Shown: piece after piece, positions 27,781 to 36,854 of the stretch | How positions within the stretch are numbered: the first letter of the stretch is position 1 | Layout: each line of letters starts with the position of its first letter | NCBI GenBank assembly: GCA_964462535.1 | Contig: CAYWXV010000015.1 | Location: 15,351-79,350, forward strand | From: CAYWXV01 sp964462535 | Lineage (GTDB): Bacteria; Bacteroidota; Ignavibacteria; OLB7 | Length of the DNA: 64,000 nucleotides | Direction: 5' to 3' | Made by a program: the position numbers and the translations under genes | The notes under the pieces: generated by a model | Seen by the model: only the letters and a program-made list of their open reading frames with translations | What the model was told of the DNA's origin: nothing | The model's database searches: none

Positions 27781-28304
27781 TGTATGTTTGCGCACCGTCA
27801 ATCGACGATCGTGTTGGATGTCACGACAGTACAAGAGCGAGCTGTCTTTGCGAACCGAAATCCGACACGCCGTCCTTGATGGCACATAGCAGAGATCAAG
27901 GCCGGGCCGCGGATAGCAATGCCAGGGTTCGCGGCTCGGCCAAGGTCACGTCTCCCTGGCCCTGACGGATTTGAAGATTGTGAGGTGTGTGGACGTCTCT
28001 GCCGGGGGATCGTCGCATCGTAAATTGCGAGCGAAGTCGAGTAATTGAACCACCAGAGTCAAACAATTCAAGTTCGATCAGGCGGTAACGTGGTGCGGAG
28101 CGATGCCATTATTGTCGTTCACTCTGGCATCGCGGCAGCTTGGACAAGAATGAAAACCCATCACAGCCCGCGTGAGACGTCGGTGCGTTGTCGTCTCATA
28201 TCGTCGTAACGCGCGAAGTGTATTTGGCGTTCGCGTTGTGCGGATCGATTAACCCTTCAGCCTCCTTCCGTTCCCGCCTCGACGCACCGTGGCGGGACTG
28301 TTTC
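27781..28304. other. intergenic region with one hairpin
   Basis: No gene seen. One long stem with two G-U pairs, GGCCGGGCCGCGGA (27900-27913) against TTCGCGGCTCGGCC (27928-27941), probably ends the regulator transcript. The rest has no feature I can name. It separates the plus-strand island from the minus-strand protease operon, whose 3' end is at 28305. Confidence 0.5.
27900..27941 (+). terminator. possible terminator hairpin
   Basis: 14-bp stem including two G-U pairs, 120 bases after the stop of the last LuxR-type gene. There is no U-tract, so it is weakly supported as an intrinsic terminator. Confidence 0.4.
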
Positions 28305-29396
28305 CTACCCTTCTACCATTCGGGGCAATGCTCCGTACTGCTCAATCAACACGTTGTCGTGGTAATCCGCCTTCTCGGCCAGCTTCCTCAACATTGCCTC
28401 CCCATACTCTTCGGTGAAATACTCATCGTACATAATCAATGAGAGGACAACGTCCTGACCGTGCACTCCAAATATCAGTCCATCAGGATGATCGTTCTCA
28501 TGCAGGAGGTAGGCATATATCGCAGCAATGCCTGTCTTTGGGAGCCGACAGAGCGCAGCGTCTGCAACGATAAAGTTGTTCTGATTGTGGGTGAGTGTAA
28601 TCGTTGCACTACCCTCGGAAAACTCCCACATGTTCGGGCCACGTGCGGCCAGGCGGGGGTTCTTTCCAAGCCGCTCCAGAATGTTTTCCAGCGTCGTGGC
28701 GATTGCACCCATCTGCGGCGCCGGGGTCGATTCCGCGGGGAGCGTCACTTCGGTCCCACACTCCGGACAGTAGCGGCCGTCGACGGTGGCGTGGGTAATG
28801 ATACACCCGCAGGACGGGCACCGTGTCGCTACGGTACCTCGGTGTGGAGCGTAGTCATTCAGATCATCGATGAGAACTGAGACCGGGAGCGCGAACCCAA
28901 GGTTGTCACCGTCCCGGACGATCCAGGTGTTCACACCGACGATTTCCCCCTCGTAATTGAGAAGCGGTCCACCGCTGTTACCGGGATTGATGGCGGCGTC
29001 GATCTGAATGTAGTTCAGCCCGTTCCTGAGTCGCTCTGCCTTCGAGACAATCCCTGCCGTCGCCGTGTAGCTCATCCCGTAAGGATGCCCGATGGCGACA
29101 ACAGAGTCTCCATCATGTACCGAGCCGGGAGAGCCGAGCCGTGCAACGGGCATCTCAACGCCGGCCGGCGGCTCCAGGAAAGCCAGGTCCGTCCCCTTGT
29201 TGGTAAACCAGACACGCGCAAGTGTCGGCTGAAAGACCTTTCCTCCAATCGAAACCTCGGTCTCATCCCCCACTACATGGCAATTCGTGACGATCACACC
29301 GAATTCGCTTACGAAAAAACCCGATCCGCTCCCTTTTCGAGTCGAGATCTGTACGATGACCGGCTGGAATGCCGTGATGAGTTCCTGGAGTGTCAT
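28305..29396 (-). CDS. trypsin-like serine protease with zinc ribbon and YbjN-like C-terminal domain
   Basis: 363 residues without signal peptide or membrane helix, so apparently cytoplasmic, unlike usual HtrA/DegP. The catalytic triad is H40 (TNCHVV), D70 (GTDLAFL) and S141 (GNSGGP). In place of PDZ domains, a zinc ribbon follows (C193, C196, C210, C213: 'CPSCG' and 'CPECG'). The C-terminal domain (about 230-360) has the YbjN/type III chaperone-like pattern ('LPKTGIAAIYAYLLHEND', then 'EYGEAMLRKLAEKADYHDN'). The same kind of domain is found in the partner gene 20 bases upstream (29417-30694), which suggests they interact or co-sense. Substrate unknown. Confidence 0.85.
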   Translation of the reverse strand: MTLQELITAFQPVIVQISTRKGSGSGFFVSEFGVIVTNCHVVGDETEVSIGGKVFQPTLARVWFTNKGTDLAFLEPPAGVEMPVARLGSPGSVHDGDSVVAIGHPYGMSYTATAGIVSKAERLRNGLNYIQIDAAINPGNSGGPLLNYEGEIVGVNTWIVRDGDNLGFALPVSVLIDDLNDYAPHRGTVATRCPSCGCIITHATVDGRYCPECGTEVTLPAESTPAPQMGAIATTLENILERLGKNPRLAARGPNMWEFSEGSATITLTHNQNNFIVADAALCRLPKTGIAAIYAYLLHENDHPDGLIFGVHGQDVVLSLIMYDEYFTEEYGEAMLRKLAEKADYHDNVLIEQYGALPRMVEG

Positions 29397-29416
29397 TGAG
29401 CTCGTGATCCGTGGTG

Positions 29417-30694
29417 CTATTGCTCGCTGTATACTTTGATCTGCTCCTGCATTTCCAAAACGAATGACGACGCGAATGCTAGAGGCGAATCAAACGCCAG
29501 TCGCTCCGTTCTGAATTGAAAACTCGCCAGTGGTCCGCTCGCCCCTTCCAAAGCTGCCTCAACCGCTGCCACGAAACGCCCTCCGTCAATTGTTCCGTTG
29601 TCGGGATCGACAAAAGCGTCGTTGATCCCCACCTCAACGAAGAACGACGGGTGAAGCACTTGAAGGAGCAACATCATCAGGTCGGACACTGGTGATGGGA
29701 CGGAAGTCGTCGCCAACGGCTGCACCGCTGTGTACTCAAGACATGCAAGGGCTGGCGTGGGGTCCGTGAGGCCCTTCCAATGATTGTAGCCGTTAAGGGC
29801 GTCGTTGATGACACCGAGAACGCTGTTCGGTGTGCTCTGACCCGTTGTGGCGAACGTGGAGGTCACACGATAGAAATCGCGCGCCGAACGAGCCTCAACA
29901 TCCGCAGAGAGCTCCTGGAATAGCGAGAGCATTTCCGAATTTCGTTCTGGGTAACTGCGGTCACCCTGGGCGAAATAGATACCCACAATCTTCCGAAGAA
30001 TCGGAATAGTTCCCCCCTGCGGTGCGAGCAGGTACTCTATCCGGTGCGCTAGCGACAGCAGAATCCATGAGATCGCGCCAGACTGTTTCTCCGGATCGAA
30101 CTGCGCAGCCCGTTCCAGGCTCTCCTGAATCCAGCGTGCGAAAAAGCCGGCGCGCATCGCCAATTCTGCCTCACCATATCGAACGATTCGCCCCCCGTCA
30201 ATACTCTCGAGTGTCGAGAATTCCTCGATCAATGGATCGTCGTAGTAATCGGCGTTGAGTGCGATCTCCTTCAGGGCGTGGTACAGCTTGGCCGGCTGAC
30301 CCCCGCCAACCGGCGCTTCGAATCGAATGGAAATGACGTTGTCGTCGGAGAGAGCGAAGCGACTGTAGTTGAGGGCGTAGTTCACCTCCAGAAGCTTCCG
30401 CATTACAGCAACGCTTGGCTTCGACATTCGCGCGAGCAACGCACGGGCCTCGATTCCTCCTTCATCGGCTTGCCCCTGAATTGTGCGTGAGCCCTGGTGA
30501 ATCTGGAAGTGAAGGACGTTGCCCGACTCGTCACACTGCACGTTGTCAACATCGGGATCGCGCAGGTAGTCGAAGAACGTGCGCCAGGCCGGGATGTACT
30601 CGCCTGCAGCGAAATGAGATTCGGACTGCCGCCACGCCTCGAGTTGCTCGGGAGACTTCACCGAATCGGAATATCGACCGAAGAGGTGGTTCAT
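29417..30694 (-). CDS. YbjN-like domain protein, partner of the serine protease
   Basis: 425 residues from the ATG at 30694. A longer frame begins with TTG at 30748, but that TTG and the following TATGTTCG box look like the promoter itself, so the shorter start is preferred. Residues about 85-170 form a YbjN-like domain ('MRKLLEVNYALNYSRFALSD', 'LYHALKEIALNADYYDDPLIEEF') matching the C-terminal domain of the downstream protease. The rest is helical with no recognised motif, and there is no signal peptide. The gene order (this, then protease, 20-base gap) implies an operon and a shared process, perhaps cytoplasmic protein quality control; that is inference. Confidence 0.7.
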   Translation of the reverse strand: MNHLFGRYSDSVKSPEQLEAWRQSESHFAAGEYIPAWRTFFDYLRDPDVDNVQCDESGNVLHFQIHQGSRTIQGQADEGGIEARALLARMSKPSVAVMRKLLEVNYALNYSRFALSDDNVISIRFEAPVGGGQPAKLYHALKEIALNADYYDDPLIEEFSTLESIDGGRIVRYGEAELAMRAGFFARWIQESLERAAQFDPEKQSGAISWILLSLAHRIEYLLAPQGGTIPILRKIVGIYFAQGDRSYPERNSEMLSLFQELSADVEARSARDFYRVTSTFATTGQSTPNSVLGVINDALNGYNHWKGLTDPTPALACLEYTAVQPLATTSVPSPVSDLMMLLLQVLHPSFFVEVGINDAFVDPDNGTIDGGRFVAAVEAALEGASGPLASFQFRTERLAFDSPLAFASSFVLEMQEQIKVYSEQ

Positions 30695-30719
30695 CAGTTG
30701 GAGGAGTTTTTGTTGCGGG

Positions 30720-30748
30720 CGAACATACGGAAAGATGCCGCGTGTCAA
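30720..30748 (-). promoter_or_regulatory. promoter of the YbjN/protease operon
   Basis: On the minus strand, TTG (30748-30746), 18-base spacer, TATGTTCG (30727-30720). RNA would start near 30714, 20 bases before the chosen ATG at 30694. Similar TTTyCGTATGTT sequences lie just upstream of the minus-strand genes starting at 40456 and 50958. Confidence 0.55.
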
Positions 30749-30956
30749 GCGGCGCGATCGTTGTCCGTAAACGAGCAGAGCGAATCTCGGACGAACTGCG
30801 TTACTGGTGCGAGCGAGAGACTACGTTCAGGCATCGTCAACGATGCTTCCCCTGCGATGAGCGCAAAGAGCGTGGCCTGTTGCCACGGAGCTTGAACTGC
30901 GCCCAGTATTGCCGCGGCGGAGTGCGCTACCAGTCTCGTATGTCCTCCCTTTCACG

Positions 30957-32617
30957 TTGAACGAGGGTCCCACCACACGTCTCAGTCTACTTGCCACGGC
31001 TGTTGGATTGTTGTGCGGCGTCACAGTTGCTGTGGGTCAGTCCCATGCTTTCAGTGATGAACTCCCCACCTTCCTGCCGTCCGTCCTGGAGCTGGGTACG
31101 ATTAACGCCTGCGTATCGGACGTCGACACCACTATCAACGTGGCCAATCCTGGTCTCCACGCTCTGACCATAACATCGATCGATGGTTGGGGCGTCGTAT
31201 TCCCACTCACACCCTTACCACTACTGCTACAAGCGGGAGATGCGTTGCCGTTTCAGTATCGCGTGCGCGCAGATGCCGTTGGTCCGTCTGTGCAGCGGGT
31301 CATCGTCCACGATGCGGGGTCGTCGCGTACCGCCGAGTTCACCGTGCGGGAAGAACATCTTGGCGCCGTGTTCGCTCACATCGACACAATCGACTTTCGT
31401 GAGGTCGTCACGTGCGGAGACACTACCCTTTCGGTCCCCTTTAGTCTGACGTATGGAGGAGGTCGTGGGTCTGCGGGCCTGGTCACCGTGGTCCTCATCG
31501 AAGGTCCATTTGGCGTCGATGCCCCAGGGGGCGTGTTGCTCGATAGCGGCGTTCCGCATCNNNNNNNNNNNNNNNNNNNNNNNNNNNNNNNNNNNNNNNN
31601 NNNNNNNNNNNNNNNNNNNNNNNNNNNNNNNNNNNNNNNNNNNNNNNNNNNNNNNNNNNNCCATTTGGCGTCGATGCCCCAGGGGGCGTGTTGCTCGATA
31701 GCGGCGTTCCGCATCCCACGCATGCGCATTTCACCCCGCCGCGCAACGGGATATCGGGCGCCGAATCTAACTGCAGGTGACCCCCTGTGACATAGAGAGG
31801 GAAGTCGTTCTGCTGGGACGCCGTATCCCGGCTCCGGTCAGACTCCATGCAGATGGGCGGGACTATGGAAACGTACGGCCCGGCGGAGATACGCCCAGGG
31901 AGATCGATTTCAAGAACCAGGGTGTGACGCCCATCACCATCGACTCAATTTCCGATCCCGCCATTCCACTCCTTGTCCAGTCCACTGCGCCGTTACGTCC
32001 AGTCCTACGCATTCCTGGCGATTCACTTCGCGTAATCGTCATCTATCTACCGACCCCGGGGATTTGGTCTGACACGATTTGGGTCTTCTCGGCAGACCCC
32101 TGTTCCGCGGCGAGCGTGTGATCCATCCAAGCGCGCACGGACACGCTCCAATTGGGGGGCGCAGAAGGTCACATTTGGGGTCGTCGATTTCACTGCGCGT
32201 CCAGGCGATGGCGCTCGCCGCTCTGTGGTACTGAGCGACGCGGCCGGGCCTGCATCCTCTACGGCAACGTCAATGGAACTTGTGCTCCGTTCTTATGCAT
32301 CGATGCTCTGAGTTCCCGCCCGGCAGAGCGGGCTCACACCGCTCACGGACAGCCTGGACTGGCGCAGGGTCCGACTGCGAGGCGCACTCCCGAACATGGG
32401 GGGCATCGATATCCACTATGATATCGTGGAGGAGGGCGTTACGCGCCCGGGCTCGTTCGACGTCGAGGGCCGTTTCCTCTGCACTCTCGTGGACGAGCCT
32501 CTGGCACCGGGGGCGTACGCTCAAACGATAGACACTGATTTCTTTCATTCCGGTGTGTACTTTCTGGTTCTTACCACGCCGACCGATCCGATTTCCGTCG
32601 CCCTCAGAGCACCGTGA
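30957..32617 (+). pseudogene. broken secreted choice-of-anchor-D gene across an assembly gap
   Basis: The reading frame begins at a TTG (30957, or 30909) with a signal peptide ('LSLLATAVGLLCGVTVAVG') and ASH-like beta repeats ('LELGTINACVSDVDTTINVANPG'). It meets the N gap at 31561. After collapsing the duplicated flanks, coding continues to about 31777 but then changes frame ('DIEREVVLLGRRIPAPV...', to 32121) and changes again ('VTFGVVDFTARPGDG'). It holds an in-frame TGA at 32309-32311 and ends with a T9SS-like tail ('APGAYAQTIDTDFFHSGVYF') at 32617. At least two frameshifts and one stop: either a decaying gene or uncorrected errors near a contig end. Confidence 0.65.
31561..31660. other. 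100-N assembly gap
   Basis: Exactly 100 Ns. The 55 bases before it (31506-31560) and the 55 bases after it (31661-31715) are identical, so the gap length is a placeholder and the two contigs probably overlap directly. Confidence 0.97.
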
Positions 32618-32668
32618 ACGTTCGTGTGATGCCGGGCGCCTTCAACGACCAACCAGACCCCACGTGCC

Positions 32669-33187
32669 ATGAAACCGCAGCCTGAGGAGTACGCCCCATA
32701 CTATCATCGGTACATATCCCTCGTAGCCGACGATGACATTCTGTCCGCACTGACCGACCAGATCGATCAGGTGCGACAGCTTGTCGATCGCATCCCTCGT
32801 GACATGGAGAGGCATTCGTATGCGGCCGGAAAGTGGACAGTGCGCGAGCTCGTCGGGCACGTCATCGACTGCGAGCGGGTGTTCGGTTTCCGTGCCTTTT
32901 GCTTCAGCCGCCTGGAGTCAGAGTCTCTCCCCGGCTTCGATCAAAACGAATACGTGGCACGATCGCCATACAACGACATTCCGATAGCCGACCTTGTTGA
33001 CGAGTTCGTCGCTGTGCGCTTGTCAAATCTGATCGTTCTCCGGCGACTGGGTGAACGTGAGTGGGGTCAATCGGGAATCGCCAACAGGGCATCCGCCTCG
33101 ATACGAGCGATGGCATATATCATGGCCGGGCACGTGCAACATCATCTCGATGTGCTGCACGAGCACTACGGGATCGAGGTCGGCTGA
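32669..33187 (+). CDS. DinB-superfamily protein
   Basis: 172 residues, the four-helix-bundle size of DinB/YfiT-like metal-dependent hydrolases or thiol transferases. Metal-ligand histidines are seen in 'ELVGHVIDCERVF' and 'AGHVQHHLDVLHEHYG'. 'AAGKWTVRELVGH' is the typical entry motif. Members are linked to bacillithiol or other thiol chemistry and stress, but the substrate here is unknown. The ATG at 32669 stands alone, 51 bases after the broken gene. Confidence 0.85.
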   Translation: MKPQPEEYAPYYHRYISLVADDDILSALTDQIDQVRQLVDRIPRDMERHSYAAGKWTVRELVGHVIDCERVFGFRAFCFSRLESESLPGFDQNEYVARSPYNDIPIADLVDEFVAVRLSNLIVLRRLGEREWGQSGIANRASASIRAMAYIMAGHVQHHLDVLHEHYGIEVG

Positions 33188-33266
33188 CACGAGGGGATTT
33201 TCTGCTGCGTCATGGGGAGCATGACCACGTCGTGTTACCTCCATTCGTAGATGTGTGAGGAAAGCC

Positions 33267-33857
33267 ATGCTTCAGAACTCGCCACGTCTCTCCACGGTGC
33301 TCCCCCCGACCTACGCGCTACTCTTCGCGGGGGTTGTAATCGCGCAGGGGTGCCAGAGCGATCCGTCACTTCCCTCCGGTGGTGAACAGCTTTCCGTTCC
33401 GGGCCATGAGCTCCGGCTGGATCTGGACGCGGACGGCATTCCCGATTTCCTTTTTTCGTATCAGGGGACGCAGAAGGCCGACATCCCACCGTCAGCGGTG
33501 TCATGGATCCTGAATGTGGATGGGTTCGATGATCACCAGGTGCAGTACAACAATGACATCGGCACAATACCAATGCTAGACGGGGCGACGATCAGCGACG
33601 CGAGCGGGTGGAGCGTATTTGACACGCCGCTCGCAACGCGTGCATGGGAACGTGGGATCGGATGGTCACGGGCGTGGGTTGGAGTCTGGATCGGCGTCGG
33701 CCCGCGCAGCCTGGGTCTGCGCTTGAAGAAGTCCGATGGTTGGCATTACGGATGGGTGAAGCTTGCCGTCGACGCACGCACGGGGAATCTCAGTATCCTA
33801 GATTCCGCATGGCAGCGCCAACCGGACCGACCTATTAGAGCCGGATTGCATGGATGA
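33267..33857 (+). CDS. lipoprotein of unknown function
   Basis: 196 residues from the ATG at 33267 (GAGG at 33257-33260; a GTG at 33255 is an alternative). The signal peptide ends in a lipobox-like 'IAQGC'. The mature part has 'LDLDADGIPDFLFSY' (a calcium-loop-like Asp pattern) and 'DGWHYGWVKLAVD', a 'YGWV' motif common to a family of short Bacteroidota surface lipoproteins. No enzyme motif. Probably outer-membrane or periplasmic facing. Confidence 0.7.
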   Translation: MLQNSPRLSTVLPPTYALLFAGVVIAQGCQSDPSLPSGGEQLSVPGHELRLDLDADGIPDFLFSYQGTQKADIPPSAVSWILNVDGFDDHQVQYNNDIGTIPMLDGATISDASGWSVFDTPLATRAWERGIGWSRAWVGVWIGVGPRSLGLRLKKSDGWHYGWVKLAVDARTGNLSILDSAWQRQPDRPIRAGLHG

Positions 33858-34503
33858 TCTGATTGCCCAATCCACGTCTCTTTACGCCTCTCTCGTGTGC
33901 TACTACGGAAAAGCACCAGCGACGATCACCTATGGAGCACGCGCTGGGTGCCAGCGGCTCGAATTGAAGTCACGAACGTAACCCGCTGCTCGGCCCTTCC
34001 GAAATCTCCTTGCGGCAGCAGGCGCTCCCGCAGGTTGCATGTCCCCCCACTTCGCGTACCACAGTCCATGTTTCTGGGAACATCCGACCGAACTTGCGAG
34101 GAAAGGGGCACGACCCTGACCAACAATACACTGCTATCGATGCACGCGATTCGAGACCACGGGTGTCGCGTGGCTTCTTGGAACGCCGACGCATGGTAAC
34201 ACTGTGGACGCGGGCTCCGCGTGTCAATACACCAATGCAAAGGCAATCGAGCCATAGAAGCGCGCGTGCAGATCGATTTATCCACCGCTAGATTCACGGT
34301 CAGCTACCCGAAGGGGAAGTGCAAACTGCGCACAGTGTGGAGGCCAGTGAAGTCGTTAAGCCCGCGCGCACGACCACGAACAGGTTGCAACTCACACCGT
34401 CGAGTGCGCCGTGAGCGCACACAGAGGGATTCAGCCCACACCCGTCACTATGCTTCCCAGACAGGCATGGGATACTCTTGTGGACGGGCGTTCAACGATT
34501 GAC
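33858..34503. other. 646-base region without recognisable gene
   Basis: Frames on both strands are short, lack ribosome sites and do not resemble proteins I know. No strong hairpin or repeat was noticed. It may be a decayed gene or the long leader of the methyltransferase gene. Confidence 0.45.
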
Positions 34504-35292
34504 ATGATGGCCCTTCTGATCATCCTATTGGTCCTTGCCGTTGTTTCGCTTGTTATCGCGATTGCACAGATCGTGCGATATCGGCGTCGCTTGTACGAGG
34601 CGACAGGGCGGTTGCAATTCGAGATTTCGGTGATTGATCCGGAGGATTTCGATCCGACGTTTATGGTGACTGATCTGGGTCCGACTCCAGCAAGCGAAGT
34701 GCTGTTTATTGGTGGTGCGAATCGTGTGCCGAACGGTGCCTCGGACACCGAGACGTGGATTCTGGCGGCGTTGGCGAAGTCGAGACGGACACTCTTCGAG
34801 TTTGGAACGGCGACAGGGAAGACCGCCTATCTCTGGGCAAGAAATTCTCCACAGGATGCCCATGTGACAACTATCACGCTTGGGCCTGAACAGCACGTCT
34901 TATATAACGCCTGCGAGGGTGACGACCACAGCGCAACGCGCGTAGCGATCGACGAATCGACGTTTACGCAATTCGTCTATTCAGGCACCGTTGTCGAGCA
35001 CAAGATCACGCAGCTGTTCGGCGATAGCAAGGAATTCGACGAATCACCTTTTCATCGTGCATGCGATTTGATCTTTGTTGACGGATCGCACGCCTATTCA
35101 TACGTCAAGAGCGATTCGGAGAAGGCACTGCGAATGATCCGGCCGGGAGGGGTGATTCTATGGCACGACTATCGCGGCAAGTGGGGTGTTACGTCGGACG
35201 TACACGCCTATCTGAACGAACTCAGTCTGCGATTGCCACTTGTGCATCTTCGAGGAACCACGATTGTCGCCTTCCATATGCCACTAAGGTAG
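34504..35292 (+). CDS. membrane-anchored class I SAM-dependent methyltransferase
   Basis: 262 residues from the ATG at 34504 (a second ATG follows at once). One N-terminal membrane helix ('LLIILLVLAVVSLVIAIAQIV', trimmed) anchors a cytoplasmic Rossmann domain. 'TLFEFGTATGKTAYLWA' is motif I of SAM binding, 'HVTTITLGPE' motif II, and 'DLIFVDGSHAYSYVKSDSEKAL' with 'GGVILWHDY' are hallmarks of the Methyltransf_24-like family. Substrate unknown; the family often modifies sugars or small molecules. The upstream frame extension is not protein-like. Confidence 0.78.
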   Translation: MMALLIILLVLAVVSLVIAIAQIVRYRRRLYEATGRLQFEISVIDPEDFDPTFMVTDLGPTPASEVLFIGGANRVPNGASDTETWILAALAKSRRTLFEFGTATGKTAYLWARNSPQDAHVTTITLGPEQHVLYNACEGDDHSATRVAIDESTFTQFVYSGTVVEHKITQLFGDSKEFDESPFHRACDLIFVDGSHAYSYVKSDSEKALRMIRPGGVILWHDYRGKWGVTSDVHAYLNELSLRLPLVHLRGTTIVAFHMPLR

Positions 35293-35328
35293 TGTTGCAT
35301 ACAGTCCGAAGATAGACCGCAACGCCAA

Positions 35329-35898
35329 GTGAACGCGAATGGGATTATTGGTGTGATGGGCTCGGGCAAGGACGAGCATCCCGATCTATCCGAGCCTACC
35401 GGTCGGCTGGTTGCCGTACATGGTTATCACCTGCTGACCGGTGGTGGGGGGGGCGTCATGCGGAGCGCGGCGCGCGCATTCGTCGCCGTGCCGGAGCGAC
35501 GCGGACTGTCGATCGGCATCGTGCGCGCCGATAGCGACCGCCATCTCCATGTGACGAACGGTCACCGCGAGTACAGTGGCCGACAAGTGAACGACTTCGT
35601 CGAGCTCCCGATCGTCACGCACCTACCTTTGAGTGGGGATCGAGGGACGGACGCGCTGAGTCGGAACCACATCAACGTTCTCACATCAGATCTCATCGTC
35701 GTTCTCCCGGGCGGTGCGGGAACGCGGTCCGAACTGGAATTGGCCGTCGAGTATGGGAAGCCACTGATTCTCTTTGTCGGCGATCGGCTTGTGGGAGAGA
35801 TGACAGCCACAGAATACACTCACAGATTCGGATCGGCTCTCGATGTCGCGCACGACGATCGCGAACTCGGAGAGCTGATGCGAACGCTACGCACTTGA
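35329..35898 (+). CDS. LOG/SLOG-family Rossmann protein
   Basis: 189 residues from GTG at 35329. It has the family's 'GGGGGVMRSAARAF' loop and 'VVLPGGAGTRSELELAVEYGKPLILF' (the PGGxGTxxE signature, trimmed). LOG proteins release cytokinin-type bases from nucleoside monophosphates, while other SLOG members bind nucleotide ligands; which applies is unclear. The stop lies 10 bases before proC. Confidence 0.82.
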   Translation: MNANGIIGVMGSGKDEHPDLSEPTGRLVAVHGYHLLTGGGGGVMRSAARAFVAVPERRGLSIGIVRADSDRHLHVTNGHREYSGRQVNDFVELPIVTHLPLSGDRGTDALSRNHINVLTSDLIVVLPGGAGTRSELELAVEYGKPLILFVGDRLVGEMTATEYTHRFGSALDVAHDDRELGELMRTLRT

Positions 35899-35908
35899 GA
35901 GGAATCAC

Positions 35909-36733
35909 ATGAAGCATGGACGGATCGCCATTCTTGGCGCGGGAAACATCGGAACCGCCATCGCGAATGGGCTGGTGGAATCGGGCGCGTACAGACCCGA
36001 TCAGATTACGCTCACGCGGCGGAAGATCGGTTTGCTCGATGCAATGAAGGAGAGAGGATTTGACATCTGCAGCTCCAACAGCGAAGGGGTGTCTAATGCC
36101 GACGTGATTATCGTTGCGGTAGAGCCGCTACAGGTTGACGATGTGCTCCGGGAGGTCGCCGGTAAAGTTGATGCGGAGAGGCACATAGTTGTGTCGGTTG
36201 TCACCGGGGTCAGAATCGAGGCGATGCGGAAGCGGCTTGGCACGTCGATTCCGATAGTCCGCGCAATGCCGAACACGGCGATTGCCGTCCGTGAATCAAT
36301 GACATGTATCGCATCGGACGGGACCGACGCTGCTGCGCTGGCACGAGCGCAGGACATCTTCGAGACGGTTGGATCTGTCATGATCTTGGACGAAGAGCAG
36401 ATGACGGCCGCTACCGCGCTTGCGGCGTGTGGCATAGCCTTCTTTCTTCGGGCCATTCGCGCGGCGTCGCAGGGTGGAATCGAAATCGGATTCCACTCAC
36501 ACGATGCGCTCAGCATGGCGGCGCAGACTGCGAAGGGGGCGGCGGATCTACTGCTGGCCCGCGGAGGACATCCAGAAGACGAAATCGACAGGGTGACAAC
36601 ACCGCGTGGATGCACGATTGCTGGATTGAATCAAATGGAGCATGAAGGGTTCAGCTCGGCTATGATCAAGGGGATCATCACGTCGGCGCGCAAGGCGGGA
36701 GGATTGTACGCTGCAGACGGCTCCCAATCCTGA
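35909..36733 (+). CDS. proC: pyrroline-5-carboxylate reductase
   Basis: 274 residues, normal length. Last step of proline synthesis, NAD(P)H-dependent, cytoplasmic. 'IAILGAGNIGTAIANGL' is the dinucleotide-binding loop. 'VRAMPNTAIAVRESMT' and the C-terminal 'VTTPRGCTIAGLNQMEHEGF' (TPGG-TI-like motif, here TPRGCT) are the family signatures. GAGAGGA lies 9 bases before the ATG. The Gly-to-Arg variation in the usual TPGGTT motif is minor but noted. A shared terminator separates it from convergent nuoB. Confidence 0.93.
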   Translation: MKHGRIAILGAGNIGTAIANGLVESGAYRPDQITLTRRKIGLLDAMKERGFDICSSNSEGVSNADVIIVAVEPLQVDDVLREVAGKVDAERHIVVSVVTGVRIEAMRKRLGTSIPIVRAMPNTAIAVRESMTCIASDGTDAAALARAQDIFETVGSVMILDEEQMTAATALAACGIAFFLRAIRAASQGGIEIGFHSHDALSMAAQTAKGAADLLLARGGHPEDEIDRVTTPRGCTIAGLNQMEHEGFSSAMIKGIITSARKAGGLYAADGSQS

Positions 36734-36795
36734 CACTGGTGCTGTGGTGGTGTGTCGTGCGCGGGTAGACCGTGATACTTGGTGGTGTGTACGCA

Positions 36796-36832
36796 AAACG
36801 CCCCGGCACCGAACTGCGGTACCGGGGCGTTT
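36796..36832. terminator. bidirectional terminator between proC and nuoB
   Basis: AAACGCCCCGG (36796-36806) pairs with CCGGGGCGTTT (36822-36832): an 11-bp stem with A-tract on one side and T-tract on the other, so it can serve both converging transcripts. Confidence 0.88.
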
Positions 36833-36854
36833 CCACGAACGCTGCCTGCGCTGT

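Noticed and set aside
34066..34085. LexA-like box (ATGTT-N6-AACAT)
   Set aside because: Only five-base arms and no gene with SOS role nearby.
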